Shown in pieces: positions 24,746-37,300 of a stretch of 64,000 nt of DNA. Under the pieces are notes generated by a model. That model worked only from the letters and a program-made list of their open reading frames with translations, had not been told where the DNA came from and did not search any database. Numbering within the stretch: the first letter of the stretch is position 1; every line of letters starts with the position of its first letter. Source of the stretch: Thuidium tamariscinum (lineage: Eukaryota > Streptophyta > Bryopsida > Hypnales > Thuidiaceae); NCBI GenBank assembly GCA_947034885.2, contig OX344752.2:27594386-27658385 (forward strand). The letters run 5' to 3'. The position numbers and the translations under genes were made by a program.

Positions 24746-25376
24746 TTAATCAAGTTGAAGAGAAGTTAGCAAGCAAAAAGGTGCAACATCAAATGAGCAA
24801 GGAAAATCAACCTGGTTGACTAAACTAATTTATAAACTATATTATGTGAACAATGTACCAAAAAGTGGCAATAACTGCCAATTCTAAAAAACTTAAAATT
24901 TTAATTTTAATTTAGTACACTAGGCATGTTCTTACAAGCCAAAGAAATTTAAATTTAAAATTTAAAATTCTTTTTTGGCTGAACAATCATTGTGCACCCA
25001 AATTTTTTTTAAATTTAAATTAAAGGGTCATTGCACGAAAGACTTAAAGCCTTTTGTCACACCCTAGTTTTTGATTTTTTTAAATAGCCCCGAAAATTTC
25101 TCATAGTACTTAATTTAAGGGTTTTCAGCACCCCGTTTCTCCAAAAAAACAAATTTTGACCTAAAATTTGGAGAGGATGGTCTCTTAATAGACTTATAGC
25201 TACTGTCCAAAGTAATTCTAAAAATATTTATTTTTATGTGTTGTAGAAGTCCACAAAAAGAGCTTCATTCTGCATTTTTTTCCAAAGGTATAAAACATTA
25301 TTTTGGTGAGTTTTTTGGTCAAATCTCATCACCAAAAAGTTTTTTCAAATTTTGTATTTTTTTGTATTTTACTTTC

Positions 25377-25514
25377 TTAAATCCTATTTTTTACAAATTA
25401 AAATGTCACAAGGTGTATTTTTTTCACCGGAATTCTATGAGAATTCTATGTCCAAAGTTCCGGTGAAGAAAATACACCTTGTGACATTTCAATTTGTAAA
25501 AAATAGGATTTTAA
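25377..25514. mobile_element. Small hairpin MITE
   Basis: Arms 25377-25430 and 25459-25514 are near-perfect inverted complements (ttaaatcctattttttac ... gtaaaaaataggattttaa) separated by 28 bp. TTAA sits at each outer edge, possibly part of the arms or a target duplication. There is no coding capacity. Confidence 0.8.
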
Positions 25515-26485
25515 CATGAGATTTAACATTAATTTACAAAATCAATTAGCAAATAGCTAATTGCATTGATCACCAATGGCATAGTACTAATCGATATATA
25601 AGCTGTCTATTTAAATTTTTTCTTAACCACTCATTGGAAATATCTAATTTTTTAACTATTGATTTTCTAATAAAACTAATTACAAACAACTTGACTTGCA
25701 ATCAAACCTTCAAAGTCATCAAGTTACTTCAATAAAATTGTTTGTACAAATTATTTATGTTTAAATACATTATGCATTATTTTATGATCAATATTCCAAC
25801 AATTTGTTCATCACTCCAATTAAGTAATTACAAGTATTTGTACGGATTGCTATCCAAACTAGATATTTATTAATTTCAAAACACAAACGAATTGTTTCAA
25901 CTACAAACACAACTATTTACAAAATTTTGTACTACACTAAAAGATTGGAAAACAAAAAAACTCCTTCATTCATGAAATTGCTCAATTGGCAAATTGTTGT
26001 CCAATGTGCTCATTTGTTCACATTCTTGATAAATTGTTGATCTTGCAATTCAATCCAATAGCCAAATTAATCTTCATTTAATTGTTGCTTGTTCAAAATC
26101 ACTCACAGCAATTTGCTCACCAATTTATTTACAAATTAAGTTTTTGATTTAATCTTAATTTATTTGTGTATAGTACTTAATTCACTCAAGACAAATTGTT
26201 CATACAATTGGTTATTCACCATTTGAGAATTAATCTGAAGAAAAAATTACATCCATACATTCAAATCTTCACAAATTATTTCTCATCTTCTTAAACAATT
26301 AGTCAAAACAATCACATTCAACAACCGATTCACAAATTAAACAAACAAGTAGTTCAAAACAATTAACACCATTCACAAACCAATCAACTACTCTCGCAAG
26401 TACTACTTCAACAATTTGACTAATGAACCGTATACACAAATTCAGACAAATTGTTCCATGTATAATCCAGTTAAAGATACAAATT

Positions 26486-27453
26486 TTAACCCCTAAAGCC
26501 CTGAACAACGTTTTTTGAGATTATAAATTTTTTGGGCAGCTCACTATGGATGGAGTTTTTTTTTTTTTTTCTTTGAAATTTTGATACAATGTGTGCCCAA
26601 GGAGTAGCTTTAAGGCCCGACAATTTTCATAACTTTTAACCTCACAGTTAAAAAGTTATGGCAGGATATGTTGTTTTCTTTACTTGGCGGGCATCCCGGG
26701 CAGCTGAAAAAACTTCTTCAAAAAACCCTTTTTTTTAAAAGTGAAATTTCAAATTGGTTCTTTAGGTTTATACATACATGGGAAGCTTTGAATCAATCCA
26801 TTCCGATCAATGAGTCAAAAGTTATGAAGATTTTGAGTTTGGGGTAGTTTATGGACAGTTACAGAATCTCTACAGAACAAAAAAAGTTTGCACAGCACAA
26901 AAAAAGTTTGAAATTCTTCATTTAATTCAATTTTTCATATTTTGGAAAAAAAAACAAAACAGAAGGTGTAAACTGTTTATTACAACATTTTAACCATTGG
27001 GATTGAAAATTTTCAATTCCATGAATAAATGTTCACAATTTAATATTTTGGCTCATTTTTTACTTCTTTCTACTTACTTATTTTTTCCTATATGTTGTAC
27101 AATTCCAAATGGTTTGAAATTTTTTGAGAATGTAGCCAACTTGCATTGAAGTACGAATTCAAAGAGTAACCACCATTTTGAATTTCTTTTCACACAAATG
27201 TGACCCGTGAAGTGCAGCTGCCCGGATTTTCGCAGGGATAAAAAAACAATTTTTGTCAATTCAAATGCTTATATCTTGCAATCTACACGGTGGAAATTTC
27301 TGAAATTTTTCCCACATGTTTACAAACCACCTTACTACAAGATCCTACGGTTACATGAGTCAAAAATGTGTTTAAAAAAATTGCACTTGTATTAGAAATG
27401 GCAGTTTTGGAGCATTTTTGGTGAAAACATAGTCAAAAACCTTTAGGGATTAA
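26486..27453. mobile_element. MITE of the TTAACCCCTAAA family, copy c
   Basis: The left end reads TTAACCCCTAAAGCCCTGAA; the right end is the partial complement CCTTTAGGGATTAA. The body is very close to copy b, for example in ggttacatgagtcaaaaatg near 27350. It contains a local duplication of aaaaaaagtttg near 26880-26910. Frames within it are repeat shadows. Confidence 0.85.
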
Positions 27454-27804
27454 GAAAACAATCAATTTGACCAATTAACTTAGACTCTTCAAAATGACTC
27501 AACTCGAATAAATTCAATAAACTATTTCAATATATACAATTAAATGATTCCAATCATTGGAATTTTTCACACAATATAGACAAATTGATAAACACACATA
27601 TTCAATAATTGAATTAATACAATACACTATAAGACTTCATGAACAATTTTAAAGATAATTTGATCTAATAGCTAGCTCAATCAAACAAATTGTTAAACTT
27701 ACAAAATTCAATCATTGAATTAATGAAACACACTGAGAAATTTTAAAAACAAATAAATCAAGTAATCAACTCAATCATTGGTGCTCAGTAATACAATGAC
27801 GAAT

Positions 27805-27843
<39 letters not shown>

Positions 27844-29388
27844 GTATATGAAGAGTACACTGGTACAAAATTGACAAATTGTTATGCCAAGAAAATTAAA
27901 AAAGCAAGAGAGAGAGAAAAAACAAACTGGTGGTGTATATTTACAACCAAGATGAAAGCTATAAAGAGCTATGAGGTCAATTTGTTTCACTTCATATTCA
28001 AACATAACATGATCATTTGGATTCAATATGACAATTAGCCTCTAATTCCTTATAATTGTAAAAAGATTCTAACAAATTGCTTTTATTTACACTATATAAG
28101 ACAATTAGCCAAAAATGAAAAATTTTAATGATTCACAAGGACCCAATCTATACAAATTTGGATGAAGGTTAACTAAATTTGACCAAAATCTTTCAAAACC
28201 AAACCTTAGGAAGAAATTAAAAAACCAAAAATTATTCAACAAACCAATTCATTTTTTGATAGTTAAAATCTTAAAAATTAGCTGATGAAATTTTAAAAGG
28301 TAGAATTAGAGTCAAACTTCATCCGCCTTTATTTGTTAAGAATCTAGGTCAAAATTGGTGTTCTTTATAGTTTTGGAAAGGGCATGGAAAGCTCTACAAT
28401 TTGTAATTTTTAACTTTTAGGATTGATCAATTTCAATTAGACCCAAGTAGAACCTTCACTGAACTACCATTGTTTACCTATTTTTTTAATTACACAATTA
28501 CAAAAAGATAATTAAGAGATCCCCCACAATTTAAAATATCCATTGCTTGGAAGGCTAAATTGAACTTAGGCTCAGACACCCATAGGATTTTAAATTACAA
28601 TTTGTAACTAAGAGCCTAGTTGTGTACACTTTATTCTAAGGGTGGGAATATAGCACCCACACATCATGCAAAAAAATACCATACTTGGGTTTTTTAAATT
28701 AACTTCTTGTCCTCAGAAATGCATCAGTGAGATTAAAATTCATACATAAACTAGAATGTACAGACAATTATAGCAACAATTGATAAGAAGGATTATTGTG
28801 TTCATAGCACATTTCAAAGTATATAAAAAAAATGTCAAATTTTGCCTTACTGTAAATTGTATTTGAAGATGTAGAAATAAAAAATGATGCCTTAATAAGA
28901 CTAAAATGCCACAAACTATACATTATCTTTTGTTCATCCAAATGAACATGAATAATGAATTAGAATAATCGTAAAGTAATAAGTTTGATTATCTAAATGA
29001 ACTAGTATGAGCATTTCTTCATTCAAGTAGGTAGTTGATTGATCTCATAACTATTAAACCTAGTAAAAATAAATTCTTAGGATCTATATCTTCTACCATC
29101 TCTTAAAACAAAGTTTAAAAAAAATATGAGGTATCATTCATGCATGTATCTTAATTATAATTGAGTGTACATGATTTAGTACATCGTATATTATCTCAAA
29201 TTCATTTTAAAATTTTAAATAATATGAATTAATACCTCCCTATATAATGCTGCATGTTATTTGCTAAAAATTTCTAAGCGACCTCTTTATGAGTGCATTT
29301 TCCCTAAACCACCTCAACCACCATTTTGGTCACAAATTCTAAACCAAATATATTGGGTGAGGAGACAAAACTATTTTGTTGCTTACAA
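27454..29388. other. A+T-rich stretch, no gene
   Basis: No gene is supported. The two opposite-strand frames around 27778-28038 owe their length to the TA microsatellite and flanking A+T bias. Confidence 0.55.
27807..27839. repeat. (TA)n microsatellite
   Basis: About sixteen uninterrupted TA units. Confidence 0.95.
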
Positions 29389-31463
29389 CACTACTAAAAA
29401 AATTTGTGTACAAATCAACAAAAAGTATACAAAGAAGTGTTGATTTAGTCTATCACTTTTAAGTTGATTTGATCACGTTGTCTTGAACAACATTCAACAA
29501 AAATTTATTAAATTTTTTGTTGATTTAATTATTATGTAGATTTAAAAAATTTTAAATCAATTCAATTGCAGTCACCAATGAGCTACCATGTGCCAAATGC
29601 CACATTAGCAAATACCAAAGGAAATGCTACATTAGCCAAGTTACAACAACCATTTAATCACTAGTCATTACTAGGAACAACCATTGGAACTAAATCACAT
29701 ATACATGCTTCTAACGGGGTTTGAATTCAAGACCCTTTGCTTGAAAGACATTTACTCTAATCAATACAACAATACACACATATGTATCAATAAACAAAGT
29801 AAAATCATATTTATGAACTTTCTTCATTAAAATCCTTACTCCTTTGTTAATTTGGCAAACTTTGAAGGTGATTTAAGTATAATAAAATAAATTTTTTAGA
29901 AAAAATTAAAATTAAAAAAAGTTGAAAAGTCAAACAAACTTTCATCTTCAAAAATTCATTTATGATTTTATGTCCCTAGTCAAAAATTATAGAAGAAATT
30001 TAGAGAGGGTATATGAAAATCTCAAAAAAATTCTTCTTTGGTATCTTTTTCTCAATTTTGTTTATAAATTTTTATTGAAATTTCAAAATTACCAATATAT
30101 TTTTTAGATTAAAGTTGACTTGATTTCTCAAGTTTCTTTTAGTTCAAAAATTTTCCAAAATTGTTTTTTACTATGTTGAAATCACCTCCAAAATCTATTG
30201 AGTTTAAGAGACACAGATTTTAGAATCTTTAAGTTTTAGAAAAAAAACTAATTTGTACTATATTTTTGAAATTGTACTATACTTTGTATATTTAAGGAAG
30301 ATAATATTATTGTTTTGTCGAAATGTCTTTAATTAAACAAAGTTTCTATAAATCTTACATTTTACAAAACTTATTGATTTGAAACTTCACATTGAATTCT
30401 TCATAGAAGACTTTTCTATAACTTAATAGGATGTTTTTCTTAAATGAAAGATATTTGTAAGGATGTTTTCTACATTTCTATAGAATCCAATTTATAAAAA
30501 ATTTAGTACCACTACTTTTCAATTAATTCTTGTGTAGAACTAGGAATTTGAAATGAAACAATTTACCGAAATATAGAGTTTTAATTTTTTTGAAACCTAA
30601 ATTTGCTATGCTTAATCAATTGAAATTGTATAAGATCCAAATGTTCACTAAGCAGATAATATTTATCAATTATGCTTTATAGTATGCAAAAAAAATTTAG
30701 ATGGCAAAAGAAGATTTTTACATCATTGCTTAAAAATATAGTAAAAATTAATTTTTTCTTAAACTTAAAGATTCTAAAATTAATATCTTTTAAACCCAAC
30801 AAATTTTGAAGGCGATTTCAACATAGTAAAACATTTGTTTTGGAAAACTTAAACTAAAGAATATTTGAGAAATCAAGTCAACTGTAATTTGTAAAAATCT
30901 GTTTGTAATTTTGAAATTTCAATAAAAATTTATAGACAAAAATCAAAGTCTAGAAGTACTAAGGAACAATTTTTTTGAGATTTGCAAACATCCTCTCTAA
31001 ATTTTGTTCATAACTTGTGATTGGAGACATAAAATTACAAATGAATTTTTGGAGATGAAGTTTTCCTTGACTTTCCAACTTTTCTTAGTTTAAAGTTTTT
31101 CCCCAAAAAAATTTTACTATGCTTATATTGCCTCCAAATTTTGCTAAATTAACAAAACACCAAATTATGAGGGACTAATTTTATAAAAAAAATCCATTGT
31201 ACAAAGAATTCTAACCATGGTCATTTAAGTATTGCTCAAATAAACAAACTTACTTGAAACTTTTGTAAGTCAAAATTAACAAACATTTATTAATGTTTTT
31301 GATGATTTGGACATTGTACTATCCAAATCAATAAAATTTCTATGACCGTTTTGTTAACTTCTACCAAATCAACAAGAGCTTGTAAAAATGATCAATATAG
31401 TGCCCAATTCAATAGAAACTTGTCATTGTTTTGTTGACTTCGACATCATTTTCTAGTAATCCA
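29389..31463. mobile_element. ~2-kb foldback element with CACTA-like ends
   Basis: The region 29840-30260 is the inverted complement of about 30740-31160 at high similarity. For example tttttattgaaatttcaaaa at 30068 pairs with ttttgaaatttcaataaaaa near 30913, and ttgacttgatttctcaa near 30115 pairs with ttgagaaatcaagtcaa near 30868. Going outward, the left side begins CACTACTAAAAAAATTTGTG and the right side ends ..TTTTCTAGTAATC, a weakened CACTA-type terminus. Both flanks share atcaacaaaa-type subterminal words. No protein is encoded. It is probably a non-autonomous foldback CACTA, but the termini are degraded. Confidence 0.5.
29711..29777 (-). other. tRNA-like remnant (possible SINE head)
   Basis: Read on the minus strand, ..TTAGAGTAAATG..CTTTCAAGCA..GTCTTGAATTCAAACCCC resembles the D-arm, anticodon loop and T-arm/B-box of a degenerate tRNA with a TTC-like anticodon. 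The stems no longer pair well and no acceptor stem is closed, so this is not a functional tRNA. It lies in the left flank of the foldback element. Confidence 0.35.
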
Positions 31464-34400
31464 AAAACAGTTTATTCCAAATAGTAGTGTCTACTTCACC
31501 TTCGATGATTTTAAAGATTTTGTTTCTAGTTTAGAAGGTGGTCATATATAATCAGTCTAATGTATCTTTTAAATTTTATATAAATGTGTGTTATAGCATT
31601 GTAAGAACTTATTTATGACTCATATATATTTAAAAAATTTACAGATTTATACCCCTATGGGTGCTTTATATATTCCTACCCTTGAAATAAAATGTACACA
31701 ATCAAATTCCTAATACTTTATCAATGAAATCCTAATGAGTATCTAATGCATCAATTTAATTTTGTTTTGCTTTTCAAGCAATGGATTTTATTGTTGTTTG
31801 CTACTCCTAATCCTTTTTCTTGTTATTTTCTTTTTTTAAAAATCCAAATGTATTAGTATTTGTGGTCGATTTCAATTATGAAAATAAAACTAAAGGTTGA
31901 TAAGTGTTAGTCATGCAATGAAGTGAAATAACATGAACTTAAGTACTTAACTGGCCTTTTCCAAGTTGATAAAGAACTCTAAATCCTAGGGAGATCACTC
32001 CTTGTAATTTTAAGCATATACCTGAGTTAAAGAGGGTATTTAACATAGGGCTATTTATCTTCATTTTAGTAATTAAAATGACCGTATTTTTACATATAAA
32101 TTCAATCATTTGGTTTTTATAGTTAGGCTATCTTATATACAAAATTTATATGTCTAATTTTTTCATATCCATTTACAACACACTATAAAAGTAGTATCTT
32201 ATATATATACTATTTTTTTAATATATGCACTACTTGTATTGTAGTACAATTTCAAATGACAAATAAAAATGTAAAATGCAACAATAGTTTTAAATATTCT
32301 AAATTCTATGCCATGTATTCTAAACAACCTAATATGGTGAATAATAAACATCATAGAAACATTAAATATAGTTATAATACTAAAACTAAGAAAAACACTA
32401 ATACTAATAATATAACATGAACAACATGAGAAATTGACACTCTAAGAACATTGTAGATTAACCCAAGAATATACCTCTATTTTAATATAAAGACTATACA
32501 TTTTATTTTTACATATGCATTTACAATGGTTTTGAATTTAGAATCAAAAAATAAAAGAGTGTTTATTAAACACTAGTAAAAAGAAGATGATTCTAAACAT
32601 TTACAAGTATATGTTTAAGTAGTTGAGGCAAATTTAGAGTTTGTAGTGTCAAAGTATAGAAAAGATTCCATGCAAATGTTGCACACTCTACACCAATTTC
32701 CTAATGGGTACTTTGTGTGAACACAAATCTCCATAGTACAACCTCATTGTAAATTTACAGCTCAATTCTTTTGTCTTGGAACAATAGATTCTTACATGAT
32801 GTTACATAATTGGTATATTCAAGGAAAGATTTGTATGTATAAGCTAGAATTATTTGATGATAACAACAAATCTCCTAAAAAACATCCTTAGATTTACTAA
32901 ATTGTGTAAGTTTTATCATTCAATTAAAAAAGTTTGTTTACATCTATACTCATTGTAATACAAACTTTTTATATGAATCCTATTTGTAAAGGCTAATTTA
33001 TTAATAAAAATTTCTACTAAATGATGTTTATACATAGCCTAATTTATATATAATAGGATATGTGACATTTCAAGAACCCTATAGTAGTTCTACATATATA
33101 TAAAATTTATCCCCTTTGAATTAAATAGACCCTATCTTTTAACTCATGTAGTTTTCTAAAAAATCACAAGTATTCTCCTTGGGCTCTAAATTTAACCTAA
33201 ATTTTTAATAGATAAACATTGGCTTTAAATTTAACTTCTAAACTTCATTCATTAATTCCAAATATTCTAACCATCAAATTTGAATGCAAATTTTTGGTTT
33301 ATTTTTTGTTTTTCAATCTTCTACCTAGATTCTGACTTTAACTTGATTTGGTCAATTTTGGTTGACTTTCATCCAATTCTATTCTATTTTTCTTAAAACT
33401 TAATTCTTCTCTAAAATTTTCAATTTTAATCCAGTTTCAAAGATAAAAATAGATTTGAAAACTCCAAAATATTTTTTATGATATTTTAAATCTAATTTTG
33501 CTCGTAGTTATTGTTTCAATTATTAGTTAATTTTTAAATCTTTTTCATCTACTTTTTGAAATTTGGTTTTAATCCTATTTCTAAATTTAAATAATTTCCT
33601 TTCAAATATTTTGAAGTTAGATTCATGAAAGTAAAAAAATTATCCTTTCACGTTTTTTGTAAAAATTGTTTAGGGAGGAATTTTGACCATTAACTAGTTC
33701 ATCAAAATTCTTCAGTAGTTTATTTTTTATTTTTTATTTTTTGAAACTCAAGATTATTCAATTTTCTATTCCTAATATTTACTTGGATAAATTAATTCTA
33801 CTTTTGACTTCTTTGGTAAAATCTAATTATAGTTGAGTTTTTACCGCTATCAATTTATAAAAATTCCTTTATAATTTTATTCTACTTATAGAAATAAAAA
33901 AATATTTTTATCTTCTACTCTAGACTTTCTACATTAATCTAAGTTGTGAGATTTCTTAAAAATTCTCTTGGATGACTTCTAATCTTTCATCTACTTTTAC
34001 ATTTATTTTTATTCTAATTGTAATTTTTAGGGATTTAATCAAATTTTTAGTTAAAATATTAAAAGGCTATGGTAATTTTCGAATTCTTTGGTTTCCTAAT
34101 TTTCTATAGTCTCTTTCTAATTCTAACTTTTAAAATTCTTTTTCTTGTTCTTTTAGTGAATTTCTAAATTTTCATTTGATTCTACTACTAATTTTATCTA
34201 GCCGTAATTTCTGGAGTTTTTACCCAATTTTGAAGTCTAATATCTTTCGAGAAAGATAACAAAATTTTCTAACTATTTTGGATTCATATATAGCTTTCTA
34301 ATGCTTCTAATGCTTGATCCTAAATCTAAATCTTAACTACTAATCTTAATTTAATTGTATAATTTTTGAAAGAAATTTAGAAGGGAAGATTTATAGACAC

Positions 34401-34891
34401 ACCTCAATGATAACGACTTCCATGTCTTCATGTCTGGCTATAATTTCCTCATGATATACCATTACAATGTTCATTTCAATAATCTTGTAATCAAAAGTTG
34501 TATTTTTGGCGCTCAAGCGGTACGTGAGCCCCAAATTTGTCACTAGGGACTCACTAGTTTTTTTTTTCAATTCCTACAAAATTAAACATACAAATATATA
34601 CAAATATCCCTAAAAAAAATGTAGAACCCAAATAGGCATGCTACATGCTAATATAGTATTTGGTCTATATTAGTAATTATATATAGTCACAACCTCAAAA
34701 CTACTACTAAATAGGTTAGAAGCTAAGATTTAAATTGAAAGATAGGAAAAGTGGGTAATAAGCCCTGCATATACCTAAACCTAGTTATTTGATCTATGAT
34801 AACCTTAGGTCAACTCTAGGATAGGAATCCATGGAGTGATTTCAATTTTTTCATAGCATCGATGAAATAAGAAATCCCAATTGATAGGATG
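31464..34891. other. A+T-rich stretch, no gene
   Basis: Long pyrimidine-biased A+T-rich DNA (33200-34370 is dominated by tttcta words) without open frames, hairpins or termini that could be supported. A similar pyrimidine-rich stretch occurs at 42050-42950 on the other side of the gypsy element. The two share phrases such as gttgactttcatccaatt, so they may be diverged copies of one repeat. Confidence 0.5.
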
Positions 34892-35455
34892 TGTTGCGGA
34901 CGGCAACTCTAGGATGGAACTAAGATCAGAATCGAGGTGAAACCTCAAACAAGGACAAGATTGGACTAGAAGTGACTCACAAGGGACTCGAACTACAACT
35001 CAAAGTGAGAGAACTAGAAAATGTATTGATAACAGAAAGTGAATACAAGGCTGGGGTACAACTGGTATTGAAGAGAGTGAGGAGCAACGGCCCTCAACTC
35101 TCTACTTATACTAGATTTATGGAAACTTCCGGAGTAAGGTCCTAGAGACCTTAGGAAGCACCTAGAGACCTTAGGAAGCACCTATGGGACCTTTCGGAAG
35201 CTTATGGAAGCTTCCGAAGGCATCTAGACTCGGATGGAAGCTTTCGGAAGTTTGTGGAAGCTTTCGGAAACTAAGAGAACTATACGGAAGCTTGTAGAAG
35301 CTTCCGAAAACTATTGGAAAGTTCTAGATACTAGTCGAAGGTTTTGGAACCTTCTAGAAGTTACTCTAAACTATTAACCACTAATACTATACCATTATAG
35401 GTCTTACGGGAATCTGTAGAGTGTGGATGAAGTTCGGTATGGCACGTCCGTGACA
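34892..35455 (-). repeat. 3' LTR of the gypsy element
   Basis: Starts tgttgcgg and ends cgtgaca on the plus strand. It matches the right LTR throughout but is shorter, mainly because it has fewer copies of the ggaagctt unit and lacks an 8-bp segment near 34975. Phased nGAAn arrays lie at 35191-35363 and a TATA box at 35102-35110 (minus strand). The LTRs remain highly similar, mostly differing by transitions. Confidence 0.95.
35191..35363 (-). promoter_or_regulatory. Phased heat-shock-element-like array in 3' LTR
   Basis: Repeated alternating GAA and TTC trinucleotides at 5-bp spacing, for example GGAAGCTTATGGAAGCTTCC. This is the left-LTR counterpart of the array at 41341-41560 and is shorter. 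Confidence 0.6.
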
Positions 35456-35458
35456 TTA

Positions 35459-35468
35459 CCCCCCCTTC
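35459..35468 (-). other. Polypurine tract
   Basis: Read on the minus strand, GAAGGGGGGG followed by TAA directly abuts the 3' LTR (TGTCACGG). This is the expected plus-strand DNA primer site. Confidence 0.85.
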
Positions 35469-35986
35469 AAGGAACAAGTTCCACGAGTTTCCCTGTGGAC
35501 CAATAACCAAGCTTGAAAAGAGAATGTCCACGTGGGATTCACGTGGACCAGACAAAAAGAAAGAATGTACAGGGTACGGAAGACCGTTAAATCGAATGTC
35601 GATATTGGTGGCGGAAGGCGGCGTACGGATTATCGTTACGGTTGTCAAAGAACCGTTAGCGGTAACGAATGTTTCAAAGACGGCGGGCGGCGGCGAACGG
35701 CGGTAGGAAGAGTACAACAGTTGATCAGGAATAGTAGGCGGGTATTGCAGACTGGTATAAGACTGTCCGGTTGGTCATACGAAACATCGGCGAGGTGGCG
35801 ATTGTGACCCTTACATCATTTTCGGCCAACGTGAGTTCGAAGGCCTATCCCCGCAAAATTGAGCTAGACAAGTGCGTTGTCGCCTCGTCGATACCACCAC
35901 TGTTTTAATTCAAAGTCTCTGTATCTGCACCTGCACCAAGGCAACTTACATAAATTGGTGTCGATGGCGGTTCAGACGCTTTGAAC
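35469..35986 (-). other. 3' untranslated segment of the gypsy element
   Basis: About 0.5 kb between the pol stop at 35987-35989 and the polypurine tract. Short frames on both strands here (up to 118 codons) do not resemble any retroelement protein. No envelope-like product is seen. Confidence 0.6.
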
Positions 35987-36568
35987 TCAAACGTTTCTTG
36001 GTTTTTGAGGATATTGCCGATGGAACTCCTGAATCATTTCAGGGGCATTCTCAAGGTTTGAGGCAGGTTCCCAGGTCCTTTCGCTGACGTCATAGCCCTG
36101 CCAATGCACAAGATATTCGAGTCGTCGACGGTGAATGCGAGAGTCAAGAATCTCCGAGACTTCAAATTCTTCGTCACCTTCAATTTCTATCGGTGGAGGA
36201 GGTTCTTGAACCCTGTCTGGTAGTGTTGACTCCTTATACGGCTCAAGGAGAGAGACGTGAAACATAGGATGGATCTTCATAGAAGCGGGTAACTCCAATC
36301 GGTAAGCTACCTTGTTGATTTGTTTGACCACTAGAAATGGTCCAAGGCGACGGTAGTCGAGGTTGTCAGATGGACGTTGAGTTCTCAAATTTCGACGGAG
36401 TAACCATACCTTGTCTCCAATCGAGATCTTAGGATGTTCCTTGCGAAATTTGTCTGCGTTGGCTTTTTGGTGTTCTTGAGCTTCGATGAGGCTCTGCTTC
36501 ATCTGCTTCTGAATATCAGATAATCGGGTAGCAAGATCCATAGCAGCTAGATTTTTGGAAATGTTCAA
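35987..36568 (-). CDS. Integrase C-terminus plus chromodomain
   Basis: The 193-codon terminal open part of pol. Residues ~45-110 are the integrase C-terminal GPY/F-like region (DYRRLGPFLV..., HPMFHVSLLEPY). Residues ~134-190 form a canonical chromodomain (FEVSEILDSR, LEYLVHWQGYDVSERTWEP), with the aromatic positions expected to bind methylated histone tails (F135, W156, Y159). Such domains direct chromovirus integration to heterochromatin. This portion is free of stops. Confidence 0.93.
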   Translation of the reverse strand: MNISKNLAAMDLATRLSDIQKQMKQSLIEAQEHQKANADKFRKEHPKISIGDKVWLLRRNLRTQRPSDNLDYRRLGPFLVVKQINKVAYRLELPASMKIHPMFHVSLLEPYKESTLPDRVQEPPPPIEIEGDEEFEVSEILDSRIHRRRLEYLVHWQGYDVSERTWEPASNLENAPEMIQEFHRQYPQKPRNV

Positions 36569-36823
36569 GTTGAATTGATCAAATCTTGGATGATGTCCGT
36601 AGTTTGTAAAGAAAGGAGTCTGTTGGGTAGACCCTTATAACGTATTGTTGTAAGCAAACTCGGCAAGCGGCAACAAGTCCACTCAATTATCTTGATGGTA
36701 GTTGATGGTACATCGCAGGTACTACTCCAATACTTAATTGATGTGCTCGGTTTGGCCATCGGTCTGAAGATGGTATGTTGAGGATAACTTGATCTCGACG
36801 CTTAGAATCTTGAATAGAGACTG

Positions 36824-37261
36824 CTAGAACTTGGATGTGAATTGTGTTCCGCGATCAGAGATGATGTCGTTAGGTAAGCCATGAAGTTTGTAGATGTTAT
36901 CTACAAATAGTCTTGTTGTTTCTTCGCCGCTTACAGTCTTGTGGCACAGAATGAAGTGTGCCATCTTAGTGAGCCGATCAACAACAACGAAGATGGAGTC
37001 AAAGGTCTTGGATAGTGGAAGGTCCATAATGAAGTCCATAGATATGGATGTCCATGGGGTTTCTGGAATCGGTAGCGGTTGAAGTAACCCGTATGGTCGA
37101 TGACGAAGGATCTTGGATCTAGAGCAGGTGTCACATGTTGTGACGTAGTCTTTCACGATTTTCCACATTTGTGGCCACCAAAAGTCTCTGGATATCAGCT
37201 CCATGGTCTTGTTGTAACCAAAGTGTCCTGCCGATGGAAAGTTGTGTCGAGACTGGAGCAC
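36824..37261 (-). CDS. Integrase zinc finger and catalytic core portion of pol
   Basis: H2C2 zinc finger (H..GHFGYNKT...TCDTC), then the core with the first catalytic Asp in MDFIMDLP and the second in SDRGTQF. The third acidic residue follows in the same frame past a TAG (36824-36826), in a QTDGQTE motif near 36745-36765. Three further stops occur before the C-terminal domain. Confidence 0.9.
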   Translation of the reverse strand: MLQSRHNFPSAGHFGYNKTMELISRDFWWPQMWKIVKDYVTTCDTCSRSKILRHRPYGLLQPLPIPETPWTSISMDFIMDLPLSKTFDSIFVVVDRLTKMAHFILCHKTVSGEETTRLFVDNIYKLHGLPNDIISDRGTQFTSKF

Positions 37262-37300
37262 TCGGAGTCGACATGGGCCTTCAGGGACATAAAGTAAGTC

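Larger units (their letters stand above)
24023..26485. other. A+T-rich stretch with tandem repeat and hairpin, no gene
   Basis: Apart from the minisatellite and hairpin listed separately, only A+T-rich sequence is seen. From about 25540 to 26460 the DNA is rich in caa/ttg words around caaattgtt, suggesting an old low-complexity expansion. Confidence 0.5.

Noticed and set aside
27775..28038. Two overlapping frames with IYIYIY runs
   Set aside because: Created by the TA microsatellite and flanking A+T bias.
35361..35807. Frames of 60-118 codons in the gypsy 3' region, considered as an envelope-like or accessory gene
   Set aside because: No signal peptide, membrane segment or retroelement motif, and overlapping frames on both strands.
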